NCBI RefSeq assembly: GCF_000378465.1
Contig: NZ_KB899923.1
Location: 49,288-113,287 of the forward strand
Length of the DNA: 64,000 nt
Direction: 5' to 3'
From: Elioraea tepidiphila DSM 17972
Lineage (GTDB): Bacteria > Pseudomonadota > Alphaproteobacteria > Acetobacterales > Acetobacteraceae
Positions 11,574 to 22,237 of the stretch are shown here, piece after piece. Under the pieces are notes generated by a model. It made no database searches and was not told the DNA's origin. It worked only from the letters and a program-made list of their open reading frames with translations. Numbering within the stretch: position 1 is the first letter of the stretch; each line of letters starts with the position of its first letter. Made by a program: the position numbers and the translations under genes.

Positions 11574-12688
11574 GCGTCGTCTCCCTGCGCCCACAGGGCC
11601 GCGAGCGCGGCCGCGTGGGCGTCCAAGCGACCGTCCAGGATGGCGGTGCGCAGGCCGCGCATCAGCGCCTGATAATAGTGCAGGTTATGCCATGTCAGCA
11701 GCATCGGCCCGAGCATCTCCCCGGACTTGATCAGGTGATGCACATAGGCGCGCGAGTGCCGCGCGCAGGCGGGGCAGGCGCAATCCGGGTCGAGCGGGCG
11801 CGGATCGTCGGCGAAGCGGGCGTTGCGCATGTTCAGCACCCCGCGCGAGGTGTAGGCGCGGCCGGTGCGGCCCGAGCGGGTCGGGATCACGCAGTCGAAC
11901 ATGTCGATGCCGCGCGCCACCGCGCCGACGATGTCGGCCGGCGTGCCGACCCCCATCAGGTAGCGCGGGCGGTCGGCGGGCAGCAGCGGCACCGTGACGT
12001 CCAGCATCGCGAACATCGTCTCCTGCCCCTCGCCGACCGCGAGGCCGCCGACGGCAAAGCCCTCGAAGCCGATCGCGGTCAGCGCCGCGACACTCTCGGC
12101 GCGCAGCCCGGGATAGACGCTGCCCTGGACGATGCCGAACAGGCCGTAACCGTCGCGCGGCACGAAGGCCGCGCGGCACCGTGCCGCCCAGCGCATGGAG
12201 AGGCGCATCGAGACGGCGGCCTCGGCCTCGGTCGCGGGGAAGGGCGTGCACTCGTCGAGCACCATGGTCACGTCCGCGCCGAGCGCGTGCTGGATCGCGA
12301 CCGCGCGCTCGGGCGTCAGCCGATGCTCGGAGCCGTCGAGATGGCTGCGGAAGGTCACGCCGATCTCGTCGAGCGTGCGCAGTTGCGACAGCGACATCAC
12401 CTGGAAGCCGCCGCTGTCGGTCAGGATCGGCCCATGCCAGTCCATGAAGCGATGGAGCCCGCCGAGGGACGCGATGCGCTCCGCGCCCGGGCGCAGCATC
12501 AGGTGGTAGGTGTTGCCGAGCACCATGCGCGCGCCGGTCGAGCGCACGGCCTCCGCCGTCATGGCCTTCACGGTGCCGGCGGTGCCGACCGGCATGAACA
12601 CCGGCGTGGCCACGTCGCCATGCGCGGTGTGCAGCACGCCGGCGCGCGCGGCCCCGTCGGTCGCGGTCACGGTGTGGCGCAGCGTCAT
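11570..12688 (-). CDS. tgt: tRNA-guanine (queuine) transglycosylase
   Basis: A 372-residue bacterial TGT, which exchanges guanine-34 of GUN-anticodon tRNAs for preQ1. Present are the substrate-binding [13 protein letters not shown] motif, [20 protein letters not shown], the nucleophile region [13 protein letters not shown], and the C-terminal zinc site [17 protein letters not shown]. The gene overlaps queA upstream and queF downstream by 4 bp each. The window's own tRNA-His (GTG anticodon) is a canonical TGT substrate. Confidence 0.97.
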   Translation of the reverse strand: MTLRHTVTATDGAARAGVLHTAHGDVATPVFMPVGTAGTVKAMTAEAVRSTGARMVLGNTYHLMLRPGAERIASLGGLHRFMDWHGPILTDSGGFQVMSLSQLRTLDEIGVTFRSHLDGSEHRLTPERAVAIQHALGADVTMVLDECTPFPATEAEAAVSMRLSMRWAARCRAAFVPRDGYGLFGIVQGSVYPGLRAESVAALTAIGFEGFAVGGLAVGEGQETMFAMLDVTVPLLPADRPRYLMGVGTPADIVGAVARGIDMFDCVIPTRSGRTGRAYTSRGVLNMRNARFADDPRPLDPDCACPACARHSRAYVHHLIKSGEMLGPMLLTWHNLHYYQALMRGLRTAILDGRLDAHAAALAALWAQGDDA

Positions 12689-13692
12689 ATCCGCTCCAGG
12701 AGCGTGGCGTCGCCGTAGGAGGCGAAGCGGTAGCCCGCGGCCAGCGCGTGCGCGTAGGCCGCCAGGATGCGCTCGCGGCCGGCGAAGGCGGCGACGAGCA
12801 CCATCAGCGAGGTGCGCGGCAGGTGGAAATTGGTCAGCAGGAGGTCGGCGGCGCGGAAGTCGAACCCGGGCGTGATGTAGAGATCGGTCTCGCCCGACCA
12901 GGGCTGCACGCTGCCGGTCGCGCGCGCGGCCGTCTCCAGGGTGCGCAGGCTGGTCGTGCCGACCGCGACGATCCGACCGCCGGCCTCGCGGGTCGCGGCG
13001 ATCGCCTGGGCCGTCTCGGCCGACAGGGTCGCACGCTCGGCGTGCAGCCGGTGCGCGCGCACGTCCTCGACACGGATCGGCAGGAAGGTGCCGGCGCCGA
13101 CATGCAGCGTGACATGCGCGAGGCGGATGCCGCGTGCGGCGAGCGCCTCGATCAGACGCGGCGTCAGATGCAGCCCCGCGGTGGGGGCGGCGACCGCGCC
13201 GGGATGGCGCGCGAAGGTGGTCTGGTAGTCCTCCGCGTCCGCCTCGGTCGGGCCCTGCGCGCGGTCGATATAGGGCGGAAGGGCGAGCGTGGCGGCCGAG
13301 GTCGGATCGCCGGCGAAGCGCAGCCGCACGGTGCCGCCCTCGCGTGCGAGCACCTCGGCGGTGGTGGCGCCGAACTCGATCACGGTGCCGGGCTTCAGCC
13401 GCCGCGCGTTGCGCGCGAGTGCCGCCCAGGTGCCGTCGGGCAGCGGATGGTCGAGGGTCACGCCGACGCGCGCGCTGCCGGCCGTGCCTTCCAGCTGCGC
13501 CGGGATCACGCGCGTGTCGTTCACCACCATGAGGTCGCCGGGGCGCAGCACCGCGGGCAGATCGGCGACGATGCGATCCTCCAGCCCGTCGCGGCGCACC
13601 ACCAGCAGGCGCGCGGCGTCGCGCGGCCGCGCCGGCTCCTGCGCGATCCGCTCCGGCGGCAGCGCGTAGTCGTAGTCGGCGAGCGCGAACAC
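12685..13692 (-). CDS. queA: S-adenosylmethionine:tRNA ribosyltransferase-isomerase
   Basis: A 335-residue QueA, which transfers and isomerises the ribosyl part of SAM onto preQ1-tRNA to give epoxyqueuosine. Family blocks: [26 protein letters not shown] at the N-terminus, [39 protein letters not shown] and [19 protein letters not shown]. The start is a GTG at the canonical family N-terminus, 16 bp after the VOC gene stop. The TGA overlaps the tgt ATG. Confidence 0.96.
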   Translation of the reverse strand: MFALADYDYALPPERIAQEPARPRDAARLLVVRRDGLEDRIVADLPAVLRPGDLMVVNDTRVIPAQLEGTAGSARVGVTLDHPLPDGTWAALARNARRLKPGTVIEFGATTAEVLAREGGTVRLRFAGDPTSAATLALPPYIDRAQGPTEADAEDYQTTFARHPGAVAAPTAGLHLTPRLIEALAARGIRLAHVTLHVGAGTFLPIRVEDVRAHRLHAERATLSAETAQAIAATREAGGRIVAVGTTSLRTLETAARATGSVQPWSGETDLYITPGFDFRAADLLLTNFHLPRTSLMVLVAAFAGRERILAAYAHALAAGYRFASYGDATLLERI

Positions 13693-13708
13693 GTCGGGTG
13701 CCGGACCC

Positions 13709-14104
13709 TCAGGCGTAGGTGGCGATCTCGATCAGGTTGCCGTCGGGGTCGCGGCAATAGACCGAGGTGATCGGGCCGAGCGCGCCGTCCTTGGCGACCG
13801 GCCCCTGCTCGACCTTCACGCCGAGTCCGTGCAGGTGGCCGATCACCTCGTCGGGCGTGACCGTGACGATGAAGCAGAGATCCTGCGTGCCCGGCGCGGC
13901 GGCGATGCCGCTCCACCATTCCTGCTGGGTGGCCTCGACCGGGCGGAGGTTGATCTTCTGCCCGCCGAAGGCGAGGCCGGTGCGCAGGGACGGTCCGAAG
14001 GTGATCCGTTCCATGCCCAGCACCTTCTGGTACCAGGCGGCGGCGATCTCCACGTCCTTCACCGTGATCACCAGGTGGTCGAGGCGGTCGACGGCGAAGC
14101 GCAT
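13709..14104 (-). CDS. VOC (glyoxalase/bleomycin resistance/dioxygenase) family protein
   Basis: A 131-residue single-chain vicinal-oxygen-chelate protein with two beta-alpha-beta-beta-beta modules. Module 1 starts DRLDHLVITVKDVEIAAAWYQKVLGME, with a His as potential metal ligand; module 2 ends YCRDPDGNLIEIATYA with the usual Glu ligand. This is close to small YaeR/glyoxalase-like proteins, whose substrates are mostly unknown. Its ATG overlaps the RidA stop (TGATG), so it is very probably co-translated with RidA. Confidence 0.85.
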   Translation of the reverse strand: MRFAVDRLDHLVITVKDVEIAAAWYQKVLGMERITFGPSLRTGLAFGGQKINLRPVEATQQEWWSGIAAAPGTQDLCFIVTVTPDEVIGHLHGLGVKVEQGPVAKDGALGPITSVYCRDPDGNLIEIATYA

Positions 14105-14490
14105 CACCCGGCCTTCGGCAGCTTCGCCGTGACCTCGATCTCGATCCGCATGGCGTCGGTCGCGAGGCCGGCGTGGATCAGGGTCGAGGTCGGGCGCGCC
14201 TTGCCGAGATACTTCCTGATCACGGGCCAGCACGGCTCCCAGTCCTCGCGCCTGGGCACGATGAAGAAGGCGCGCACCACGTCGTCGAGCGAGGCGCCGG
14301 CCTCGGCCAGGGCGGCGGCGATGTTGCGGAAGCACTGCTCGGCCTGGGCGACCACGTCGTCCTCGATCGTCATCCGGGTGTAGTCGTAGCCGGTGGTGCC
14401 CGACATCCAGACATACTCGCCGTCCACGACCGCGCGGGAGTAGCCGATCTGCTCCTCGAACAGGGAGCCGGAGGAGATGTGCTTGCGCAT
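14104..14490 (-). CDS. RidA family (YjgF/YER057c/UK114) deaminase-like protein
   Basis: A 128-residue Rid-family protein. Canonical RidA hydrolyses reactive enamine/imine intermediates released by PLP enzymes such as threonine dehydratase. Visible are the GYSRAVVDGEYVWMSGTTGYD strand region, the QAEQCFRNIAAALAEAGASLDDVVR helix and the C-terminal STLIHAGLATDAMRIEIEVTA segment carrying the Arg and Glu of the active site. The tail (GLATDAMRIEIEVTAKLP) is closer to Rid subfamilies outside archetypal RidA. The ATG at MRKHISSG was chosen because the longer frame adds an Arg-rich, non-homologous leader. Confidence 0.88.
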   Translation of the reverse strand: MRKHISSGSLFEEQIGYSRAVVDGEYVWMSGTTGYDYTRMTIEDDVVAQAEQCFRNIAAALAEAGASLDDVVRAFFIVPRREDWEPCWPVIRKYLGKARPTSTLIHAGLATDAMRIEIEVTAKLPKAG

Positions 14491-14586
14491 GACGAGGTTC
14501 CTGAGGTGGGCGCGGGAGGGGCACGGCCGTCGGCGCGACAAGCCGCGCCGGGATCCCGTTCGGGACCTTCCTGAAGGCCTCTTTCC

Positions 14587-16242
<1,656 letters not shown>

Positions 16243-16317
16243 CGGCGGCCTCCTTCCTGGAATCTCTCGGGCGGCGGGCTTATGGCATGGGCCGGCCAGG
16301 CGGGCCAGCGCCGGGGC

Positions 16318-16827
16318 TCAGCCGCGCGGGGGGCGCTTGCGGAAGGCGTCCAGGCTGACGACCTGCGGCGTCTCGGCCGGCGGCGCGGGCCCGGGACCGT
16401 CCGGCGCCGTCCCGGGCGACGCGGCCTCGGGCTCGGGCGCCGCCTCGCCGTCTTTCGACTCGAAGCGCAGCCCGAAGCGCACCGACGGATCGGCGAACTG
16501 GGTCACGGCCAGCCAGGGCACGTTCAGATGCGCCGGCACGCCGCCGAAGAAGAGGGTGACGGCGAAGCCGTCGGCATCCGCCTCCAGCGACTCGAACTGG
16601 TGCTGCAGCACCACCGTCATCTCGTGCGGGTACTGCGCCTTCAGCCGCGCGGGCATGCGCACGCCCGGATGGTCGGTGCGGAAGGTGATGTAGAAGTGAT
16701 GCTCGCCCGGCAGGCCCTCGCGCGCGATCCGGTCGAGTGCGAGCCGCATCACGTTGCGCAGGCTTTCCTGGATCCAGGCCTCGTAGGGCAGCAGGCTGTC
16801 CTTAAGCCCCGGCTCGTCCCCTGCCAT
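16318..16827 (-). CDS. sspB: ClpXP adaptor SspB (alpha-proteobacterial type)
   Basis: A 169-residue SspB-like protein. The N-terminal part (LPYEAWIQESLRNVMRLALDRI... HFYITFRTDHPGVRMPARLKAQYPHEMTVVLQHQFESL) is the tag-binding beta-fold. The Pro/Ala-rich linker ends in VVSLDAFRKRPPRG, the position and type of tail that docks on ClpX. SspB hands ssrA-tagged proteins to ClpXP. The gene lies immediately downstream of ssrA on the same strand, about 60 bp after it. The start is the ATG inside GTGATG; the GTG just before it would add one residue. Confidence 0.9.
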   Translation of the reverse strand: MAGDEPGLKDSLLPYEAWIQESLRNVMRLALDRIAREGLPGEHHFYITFRTDHPGVRMPARLKAQYPHEMTVVLQHQFESLEADADGFAVTLFFGGVPAHLNVPWLAVTQFADPSVRFGLRFESKDGEAAPEPEAASPGTAPDGPGPAPPAETPQVVSLDAFRKRPPRG

Positions 16828-16885
16828 CACCTGTCCCGTTCGTCCCCGTCCCGCGTCGAGCGTTGCTGTTGCGACCGTACCACCA

Positions 16886-17181
16886 GGCGGCGGACGGTGA
16901 AGTGGGGGGCTTCTGTTGCCCGGTGCCCCCCGGACCGCGCTTGCCTAGACTAGGTCAGGCAGCGAGCGCCATACGGCTGTTGTCGTTGGCACTTATGATC
17001 GGCCCGATAACGGCGGTACCATGCCGGGCGAAAGGCGGGTCTTTACCACGCGCGTCGAGCCTGTTTCGCCCCCATGCCCCGCCAGCCGCAACGGGGGAGT
17101 GGTGGAGGCGCCGGGCACTGCCCCCGGGTCCGCAACGCTTATTCCACGCGCCGTTTATCGCCATAGCCGGGTTGCCCCGGC
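16886..17181 (-). ncRNA. ssrA: tmRNA, circularly permuted (two-piece) gene
   Basis: Read on the minus strand, the acceptor piece comes first. Its T-stem is CCGGG/CCCGG (17123-17127 and 17111-17115) around a GGCAGTG loop, followed by CGCCTCC, discriminator A and an encoded CCA ending at 17100. An intervening segment of about 26 nt follows. The coding piece then begins at 17073 with GGGGGCG, which pairs over 7 bp with CGCCTCC (one G-U), and continues GAAACAGGCTCGAC like the 5' end of other tmRNAs. The tag frame is 16990-16955 and encodes [11 protein letters not shown] followed by TGA. A small hairpin with TAG repeats and a GGGGGGC...GCCCCCC stem follow. This acceptor-before-coding order is the two-piece form known in alphaproteobacteria. 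Both outer ends are approximate. Confidence 0.92.
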
Positions 17182-17187
17182 ATCAGG

Positions 17188-17218
17188 GAATATAGGAAAC
17201 GCAACCGCCATGCGGAAG
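17188..17218 (-). promoter_or_regulatory. Possible promoter of ssrA
   Basis: On the minus strand an A/T-rich TATATT hexamer (17189-17194) lies about 10 nt before the estimated 5' end of the acceptor piece. It is the only A/T-rich stretch in the neighbourhood. The -35 region is weak (CTTCCG about 18 nt upstream). The thyX start is only about 60 bp away on the other strand, so the two promoters must overlap. Moderate support only. Confidence 0.4.
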
Positions 17219-17254
17219 CCTCGCGACTCGGCGGGGCGGGAGAATGACCGACCG

Positions 17255-18193
17255 ATGCAGCTCACCGAGGCGCAACAGGCGGAGATCGAGGCGGCGCGCG
17301 CAGAGGCGCGGCCGACGCTGCGGCCGACCGTCCCGGCGATGGAGGCGCTGCTGCATCGGCCGATCCCCGTGCTCGACCACGGCTTCGTGCGGGTGGTGGA
17401 CTACATGGGCGACGATGCGGCGGTGGTGCAGGCGGCGCGCGTCTCCTATGGCCGCGGCACGCGGCGAGTGCAGGACGATGCCGGGCTGATCCGCTACCTG
17501 ATGCGGCACTGGCACTCGACGCCGTTCGAGATGGCCGAGATCAAGCTGCACGTGAAGCTGCCGATCTTCGTCGCGCGCCAGTGGATCCGCCACCGCACCG
17601 CCAACGTGAACGAGTACTCGGCGCGCTACTCGGTGCTCGACCGCGAGTTCTACATCCCCGCCCCCGAGCACCTCGCGGCGCAGAGCGACGCCAACCGCCA
17701 GGGCCGCGGCGCGATGCTGTCGGGCGACGAGGCCGCCGAGGTGCTGCGCCTGCTGCGCGAGGACGCCCGGCGCTGCTACGACCACTATGCCTGGATGCTG
17801 AACGAGGGCGAGGGCGGCGAGCCGGCCGATCCGACGCGGCTCGGGCTCGCGCGCGAACTCGCGCGCATGAACCTGACGCTGAACCTCTACACGCAATGGT
17901 ACTGGAAGACCGACCTGCACAACTTCATGCATTTCCTTCGCCTGCGCGCCGATGCGCATGCGCAGTACGAGATCCGCGCCTATGCGGTGGCGCTGCTCGA
18001 CGTGCTCAAGGCCTGGGTGCCGATCACGCACCAGGCCTTCCTCGACTACCGGCTGGGGGCAGCGACGCTGTCGGCGCCGATGCTCGCCTGCGTGCGCCGG
18101 ATGCTGGCAGGCGAGACCGTGACGGTGGAGACGAGCGGATTGTCCAAACGCGAATGGCGCGAGATGGCCGCGGTGCTCGGCCTCGCGCCGTGA
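17255..18193 (+). CDS. thyX: FAD-dependent thymidylate synthase
   Basis: A 312-residue ThyX, which methylates dUMP to dTMP using methylene-tetrahydrofolate, FAD and NADPH. The ThyX motif is present as [15 protein letters not shown] (residues 112-126). The substrate-binding regions [24 protein letters not shown] and [23 protein letters not shown] are conserved. The ATG at MQLTEAQQ was chosen with the GGGAG at 17238-17242 as a possible ribosome site; an upstream ATG at 17210 would add 15 basic residues and cannot be excluded. No thyA is seen in the window. Confidence 0.95.
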   Translation: MQLTEAQQAEIEAARAEARPTLRPTVPAMEALLHRPIPVLDHGFVRVVDYMGDDAAVVQAARVSYGRGTRRVQDDAGLIRYLMRHWHSTPFEMAEIKLHVKLPIFVARQWIRHRTANVNEYSARYSVLDREFYIPAPEHLAAQSDANRQGRGAMLSGDEAAEVLRLLREDARRCYDHYAWMLNEGEGGEPADPTRLGLARELARMNLTLNLYTQWYWKTDLHNFMHFLRLRADAHAQYEIRAYAVALLDVLKAWVPITHQAFLDYRLGAATLSAPMLACVRRMLAGETVTVETSGLSKREWREMAAVLGLAP

Positions 18194-18200
18194 GAGCGGG

Positions 18201-18512
18201 CTATCTGAGCCGGGCGGCGATCGTGCGCAGCAGCGCCGCCGCCGCGGTCGCGGAGGCCGCAAGCCGCTCGTGACGCTCGCTGACCTTGAGCCCGGCGCCG
18301 CGCGCCGTGCGCAGCGTGGTCTCGATCGTGTCGATCACGGCCGTCAGTTCGGCGACCCGGATGCGCAGTTCCATCCGTTCACGCAGGCTTGCGGGGAGGT
18401 CGGAGGACGGCGGCGGCCCGGTCGCCGGCACGCCCCGCTGCGCATCACCGCGGGCGCAGTCCGCGGCATCGCGCACGGCAGACGGCCGGCAGTCATCGCG
18501 CTGGTCGTCCAT
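18201..18512 (-). CDS. Small hypothetical coiled-coil protein
   Basis: A 103-residue protein I do not recognise. The first 50 residues are polar, Asp/Arg/Pro-rich and probably disordered. From about residue 50 to the end there are two amphipathic helices (RERMELRIRVAELTAVIDTIETTLRTAR and KVSERHERLAASATAAAALLRTIAARL) that suggest a coiled coil. The ATG is preceded by GGAGGGGAGG, a strong ribosome site, which supports it as a real gene. It diverges from the PfkB kinase gene across a 134 bp region that contains an FNR-like box. Confidence 0.6.
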   Translation of the reverse strand: MDDQRDDCRPSAVRDAADCARGDAQRGVPATGPPPSSDLPASLRERMELRIRVAELTAVIDTIETTLRTARGAGLKVSERHERLAASATAAAALLRTIAARLR

Positions 18513-18581
18513 CACGCCGTTCCTCCCCTCCGCGCGCGCGCGCGGGGCCGTCAGGCTTGCGCTACCGACTGCCCGATGATC

Positions 18582-18595
18582 TTGACGCGAGTCAA
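18582..18595. promoter_or_regulatory. FNR/FixK-type box, perfect palindrome
   Basis: TTGACGCGAGTCAA fits the TTGAY-N4-RTCAA consensus of Crp/FNR-family regulators (FNR, FixK, FnrL, Dnr) without mismatch; the flanking C/G extends the dyad to CTTGAC-N4-GTCAAG. It is 51 bp upstream of the PfkB kinase ATG and 69 bp upstream of the divergent small gene. The identity of the regulator is inference. Confidence 0.5.
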
Positions 18596-18646
18596 GCGTG
18601 CCACGTCGTTCCGCGACGGCAGCAGGCCCCGACCGTAGGTGCACCA

Positions 18647-19537
18647 ATGACCGTCCTGGTGTTCGGCTCGATCAATCTCGACCTCATCTTCGCGCTGCCG
18701 CACCTGCCATCCGCCGGCGAGACCGTGCTCGGCACGGGCCTGCGCACGGAACCGGGCGGCAAGGGGGCGAACCAGGCGGTCGCGGCGGCACGGGACGGCG
18801 CCCGCGTCGCCCTCGCCGGCGCGGTCGGGCGCGACGCGTTCGCCGCGCCGGCGCTTGCGCTGCTGCGTGAGGCCGGCGTCGATCTGAGCCGCGTCGCCAC
18901 GCTCGATGGCGCGACAGGCTGCGCGGCGATCGGCGTCGACCGCGACGGGCGCAATCAGATCATGGTGGCGCCCGGCGTGAACCTCGCCGTCTCGGCCGCG
19001 CAGGTCGAGGACGAGGCCCTCGGCCCGGAGACCGTGCTGGTCGTGCAGCGCGAGACCGACGCGGGCGAGATCGCGCAGCTGCTGCTGCGGGCGGCCGCAC
19101 GCGGGGCGCGCGCGATCGTCAATCTGGCGCCGTTCGGCGGCATCGCCCTCGATGCGCTCGCGACCGCCGCGCTGATCGTCGTCAATGCGGCCGAGGCCGA
19201 GGCGCTCGCGGCGGCGCTCGGTTGCGGTGCCGAGCCGGCCGCGCTCGCCGGTCGGCTCGGCACGCGCGTGCTGCGCACCCTCGGCGAGCACGGCGCCGAA
19301 CTCGGCGACAGCGCGGGCACGCATCGCCAGCCGGCCTTCCCGGTCCGCGCCGTGGACACCACCGCGGCGGGCGATGCCTTCGTCGGCGTTCTGGCCGCCG
19401 CCCTCGACCGGAGGCTCGGATTCGAGGCGGCGATCCGCCGGGCGGCCGCTGCCGCCGCCTTGGCCTGCACGCGGGCGGGCACGCAGGCGAGCCTGCCGGG
19501 CGCCGCCGAAACCGACGCCCTGCTCGCCGCGTCCTGA
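18647..19537 (+). CDS. PfkB family carbohydrate kinase (ribokinase-like)
   Basis: A 296-residue ribokinase-fold sugar kinase. The first PfkB signature is GGKGANQAVAAARDGA near the N-terminus and the second is DTTAAGDAFVGVLAAAL near residue 240, containing the GAGD-like anion hole and catalytic Asp. The length and the N-terminal VFGSINLDLIFALPHLPSAGETVLG match ribokinases, but nucleoside or other sugar substrates are possible. No rbs transporter or sugar isomerase is adjacent. It may be controlled from the FNR-like site upstream. Confidence 0.85.
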   Translation: MTVLVFGSINLDLIFALPHLPSAGETVLGTGLRTEPGGKGANQAVAAARDGARVALAGAVGRDAFAAPALALLREAGVDLSRVATLDGATGCAAIGVDRDGRNQIMVAPGVNLAVSAAQVEDEALGPETVLVVQRETDAGEIAQLLLRAAARGARAIVNLAPFGGIALDALATAALIVVNAAEAEALAAALGCGAEPAALAGRLGTRVLRTLGEHGAELGDSAGTHRQPAFPVRAVDTTAAGDAFVGVLAAALDRRLGFEAAIRRAAAAAALACTRAGTQASLPGAAETDALLAAS

Positions 19538-19579
19538 CGCGTTCATGGTCGCGAAGCGATTCGATGCGATGGTTCCGGC

Positions 19580-19735
19580 ATGCAACGGATCACCGACACC
19601 ACCCTCCTGATGGCGCAGGCGAGCGGCGCGGCGGGCCTGGTCGCGGCCACGGCGTGGCCGGCCGTGCTCGCCGGGCTGTGGTGGGGGCTCGCGCTGGCCT
19701 GGGTCCCGGCGCCGCCGGCTCAGGCCGACCGCTGA
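19580..19735 (+). CDS. Putative small membrane protein (51 aa)
   Basis: An ATG-to-TGA frame of 51 codons with one hydrophobic segment (about residues 19-43, with AWPAVLAGLWWGLALAWV). It begins 42 bp after the kinase stop and ends 9 bp before the convergent mrp stop. There is no clear ribosome site and no recognised homology. It may be chance, but length, hydrophobic helix and clean intergenic placement make it worth listing. Confidence 0.3.
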   Translation: MQRITDTTLLMAQASGAAGLVAATAWPAVLAGLWWGLALAWVPAPPAQADR

Positions 19736-19744
19736 GCGGATCGG

Positions 19745-20866
<1,122 letters not shown>

Positions 20867-21026
20867 CGCTTGAAAACCCTCCGAAATCCGTCCATATGCC
20901 GCGGACGTGCCGGCGCGGGTCGGCGTGGCCACCGCGCGTTCTCGCCCATCTTGGCCGCTTCAGGCGGCGGATATGGGGCGGGCCGAAGCGGCTTCCAACG
21001 GAACACCAGGCTGGGAAGAGCAACAC

Positions 21027-22223
21027 ATGCCGTGGACCAACAACAGCGGGGGCGGCGGACCCTGGGGCGGAGGCGGCCGGTCGGGCGGGCCGTGGGGCGG
21101 TGGCGGGGGCGGCGGGCCCGGCCTGCCGCAGCCGCCGAACATCGATGAGCTGCTGCGCAAGGGGCAGGACTTCGTCCGGCGCTTCCTGCCGCGCGGCTTC
21201 GGCGGCGGCAAGGGCATCGCGATCGTCGGCGCGATCCTGGTCGGCGTCTGGCTGCTCTCGGGCTTCTACCGCGTGCAGCCCGACGAGCAGGGCGTGGTCC
21301 TGCGCTTCGGCGCGTTCAACCGCACGACCCCGCCGGGGCTGAACTACGCGCTTCCCTATCCGATCGAGAGCGTGACCACGCCGCGCGTGACGCGCATCAA
21401 CCGCATCGATGTCGGCTTCCGCAGCCAGGTCGAGGGCACGCGGCCGATCCCGACGCGCGACGTGCCGGAAGAGAGCCTGATGCTCACCGGCGACGAGAAC
21501 ATCATCGACATCGACTTCGCCGTGTTCTGGCGCATCCGCGACGCCGGCGAATTCCTGTTCAACATCCGCAACCCCGAGCAGACCGTGAAGTCGGCCGCCG
21601 AGAGCGTGATGCGCGAGGTGATCGGCCGGACGCCGATCCAGCCCGCGCTGACCGAGGCGCGCGCGCAGATCGAGCAGTCGGTGCGCGAGGGCACGCAGGC
21701 GATGCTCGACCAGTACCGCGCCGGCATCGAGCTCGCGCAGGTTCAGCTGCAGAAGGTGGACCCGCCGGCCGCCGTGATCGACGCGTTCCGCGACGTGCAG
21801 CGCGCGAACGCCGACCGCGAGCGCCTGCGCAACGAGGCCGAGGCGTTCCGCAACGACATCATTCCGCGCGCCCGCGGCGAGGCCGAGCGCTTCGTCCAGG
21901 AGGCGCAGGGTGACCGCGAGGGCCGCGTGGCGCGGGCCCGCGGTGAGGCCGAGCGGTTCACGCAGATTCTGGCGGCCTACAGCCAGGCGCGCGACGTGAC
22001 CCGTCAGCGCCTGTACCTGGAGACCATGGAGGAGATCCTGAAGGCGAGCCCGACCGTGCTGGTCGACGACAAGGTGCAGAACCTGGTGCCGTTCCTGCCG
22101 CTCAACGAGCTGGGCCGGGCGCGCCAGGCGCAGCAGACGGGCACGGACCGGCCGATGCCGCTGCCTGGTTCGCCGGGCAGCCTGCCCGGCCCGGCCGCGC
22201 GCGTCACCGGCAGCATGCGCTGA
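21027..22223 (+). CDS. hflK: HflK subunit of the FtsH-regulating SPFH complex
   Basis: A 398-residue protein. It has a Gly/Pro-rich cytoplasmic N-terminus (about 30 residues), a membrane helix near residues 66-83 (KGIAIVGAILVGVWLLSGF), then a periplasmic SPFH domain starting YRVQPDEQGVVLRFGAFN and a long helical region with repeated RARGEAERF units. HflK and HflC form the cage around FtsH hexamers and modulate membrane protein turnover. The ATG follows GGGAAGAG. hflC starts 14 bp downstream. Confidence 0.95.
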   Translation: MPWTNNSGGGGPWGGGGRSGGPWGGGGGGGPGLPQPPNIDELLRKGQDFVRRFLPRGFGGGKGIAIVGAILVGVWLLSGFYRVQPDEQGVVLRFGAFNRTTPPGLNYALPYPIESVTTPRVTRINRIDVGFRSQVEGTRPIPTRDVPEESLMLTGDENIIDIDFAVFWRIRDAGEFLFNIRNPEQTVKSAAESVMREVIGRTPIQPALTEARAQIEQSVREGTQAMLDQYRAGIELAQVQLQKVDPPAAVIDAFRDVQRANADRERLRNEAEAFRNDIIPRARGEAERFVQEAQGDREGRVARARGEAERFTQILAAYSQARDVTRQRLYLETMEEILKASPTVLVDDKVQNLVPFLPLNELGRARQAQQTGTDRPMPLPGSPGSLPGPAARVTGSMR

Positions 22224-22237
22224 GGGGGAGAGAGACG

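Noticed and set aside
13693..14103. preQ1 riboswitch ahead of queA or queF
   Set aside because: queA, tgt, queF and queG are packed with overlaps or a 16-bp gap, leaving no room, and I saw no A-rich tail typical of preQ1-I near ridA or fumA.
16955..17164. A 69-residue protein-coding gene on the minus strand
   Set aside because: It is the tmRNA: the frame runs through acceptor and coding pieces and its last residues are the tag.
21028..21110. Glycine-rich repeat as a separate small gene
   Set aside because: It is the Gly/Pro-rich N-terminus normal for HflK.
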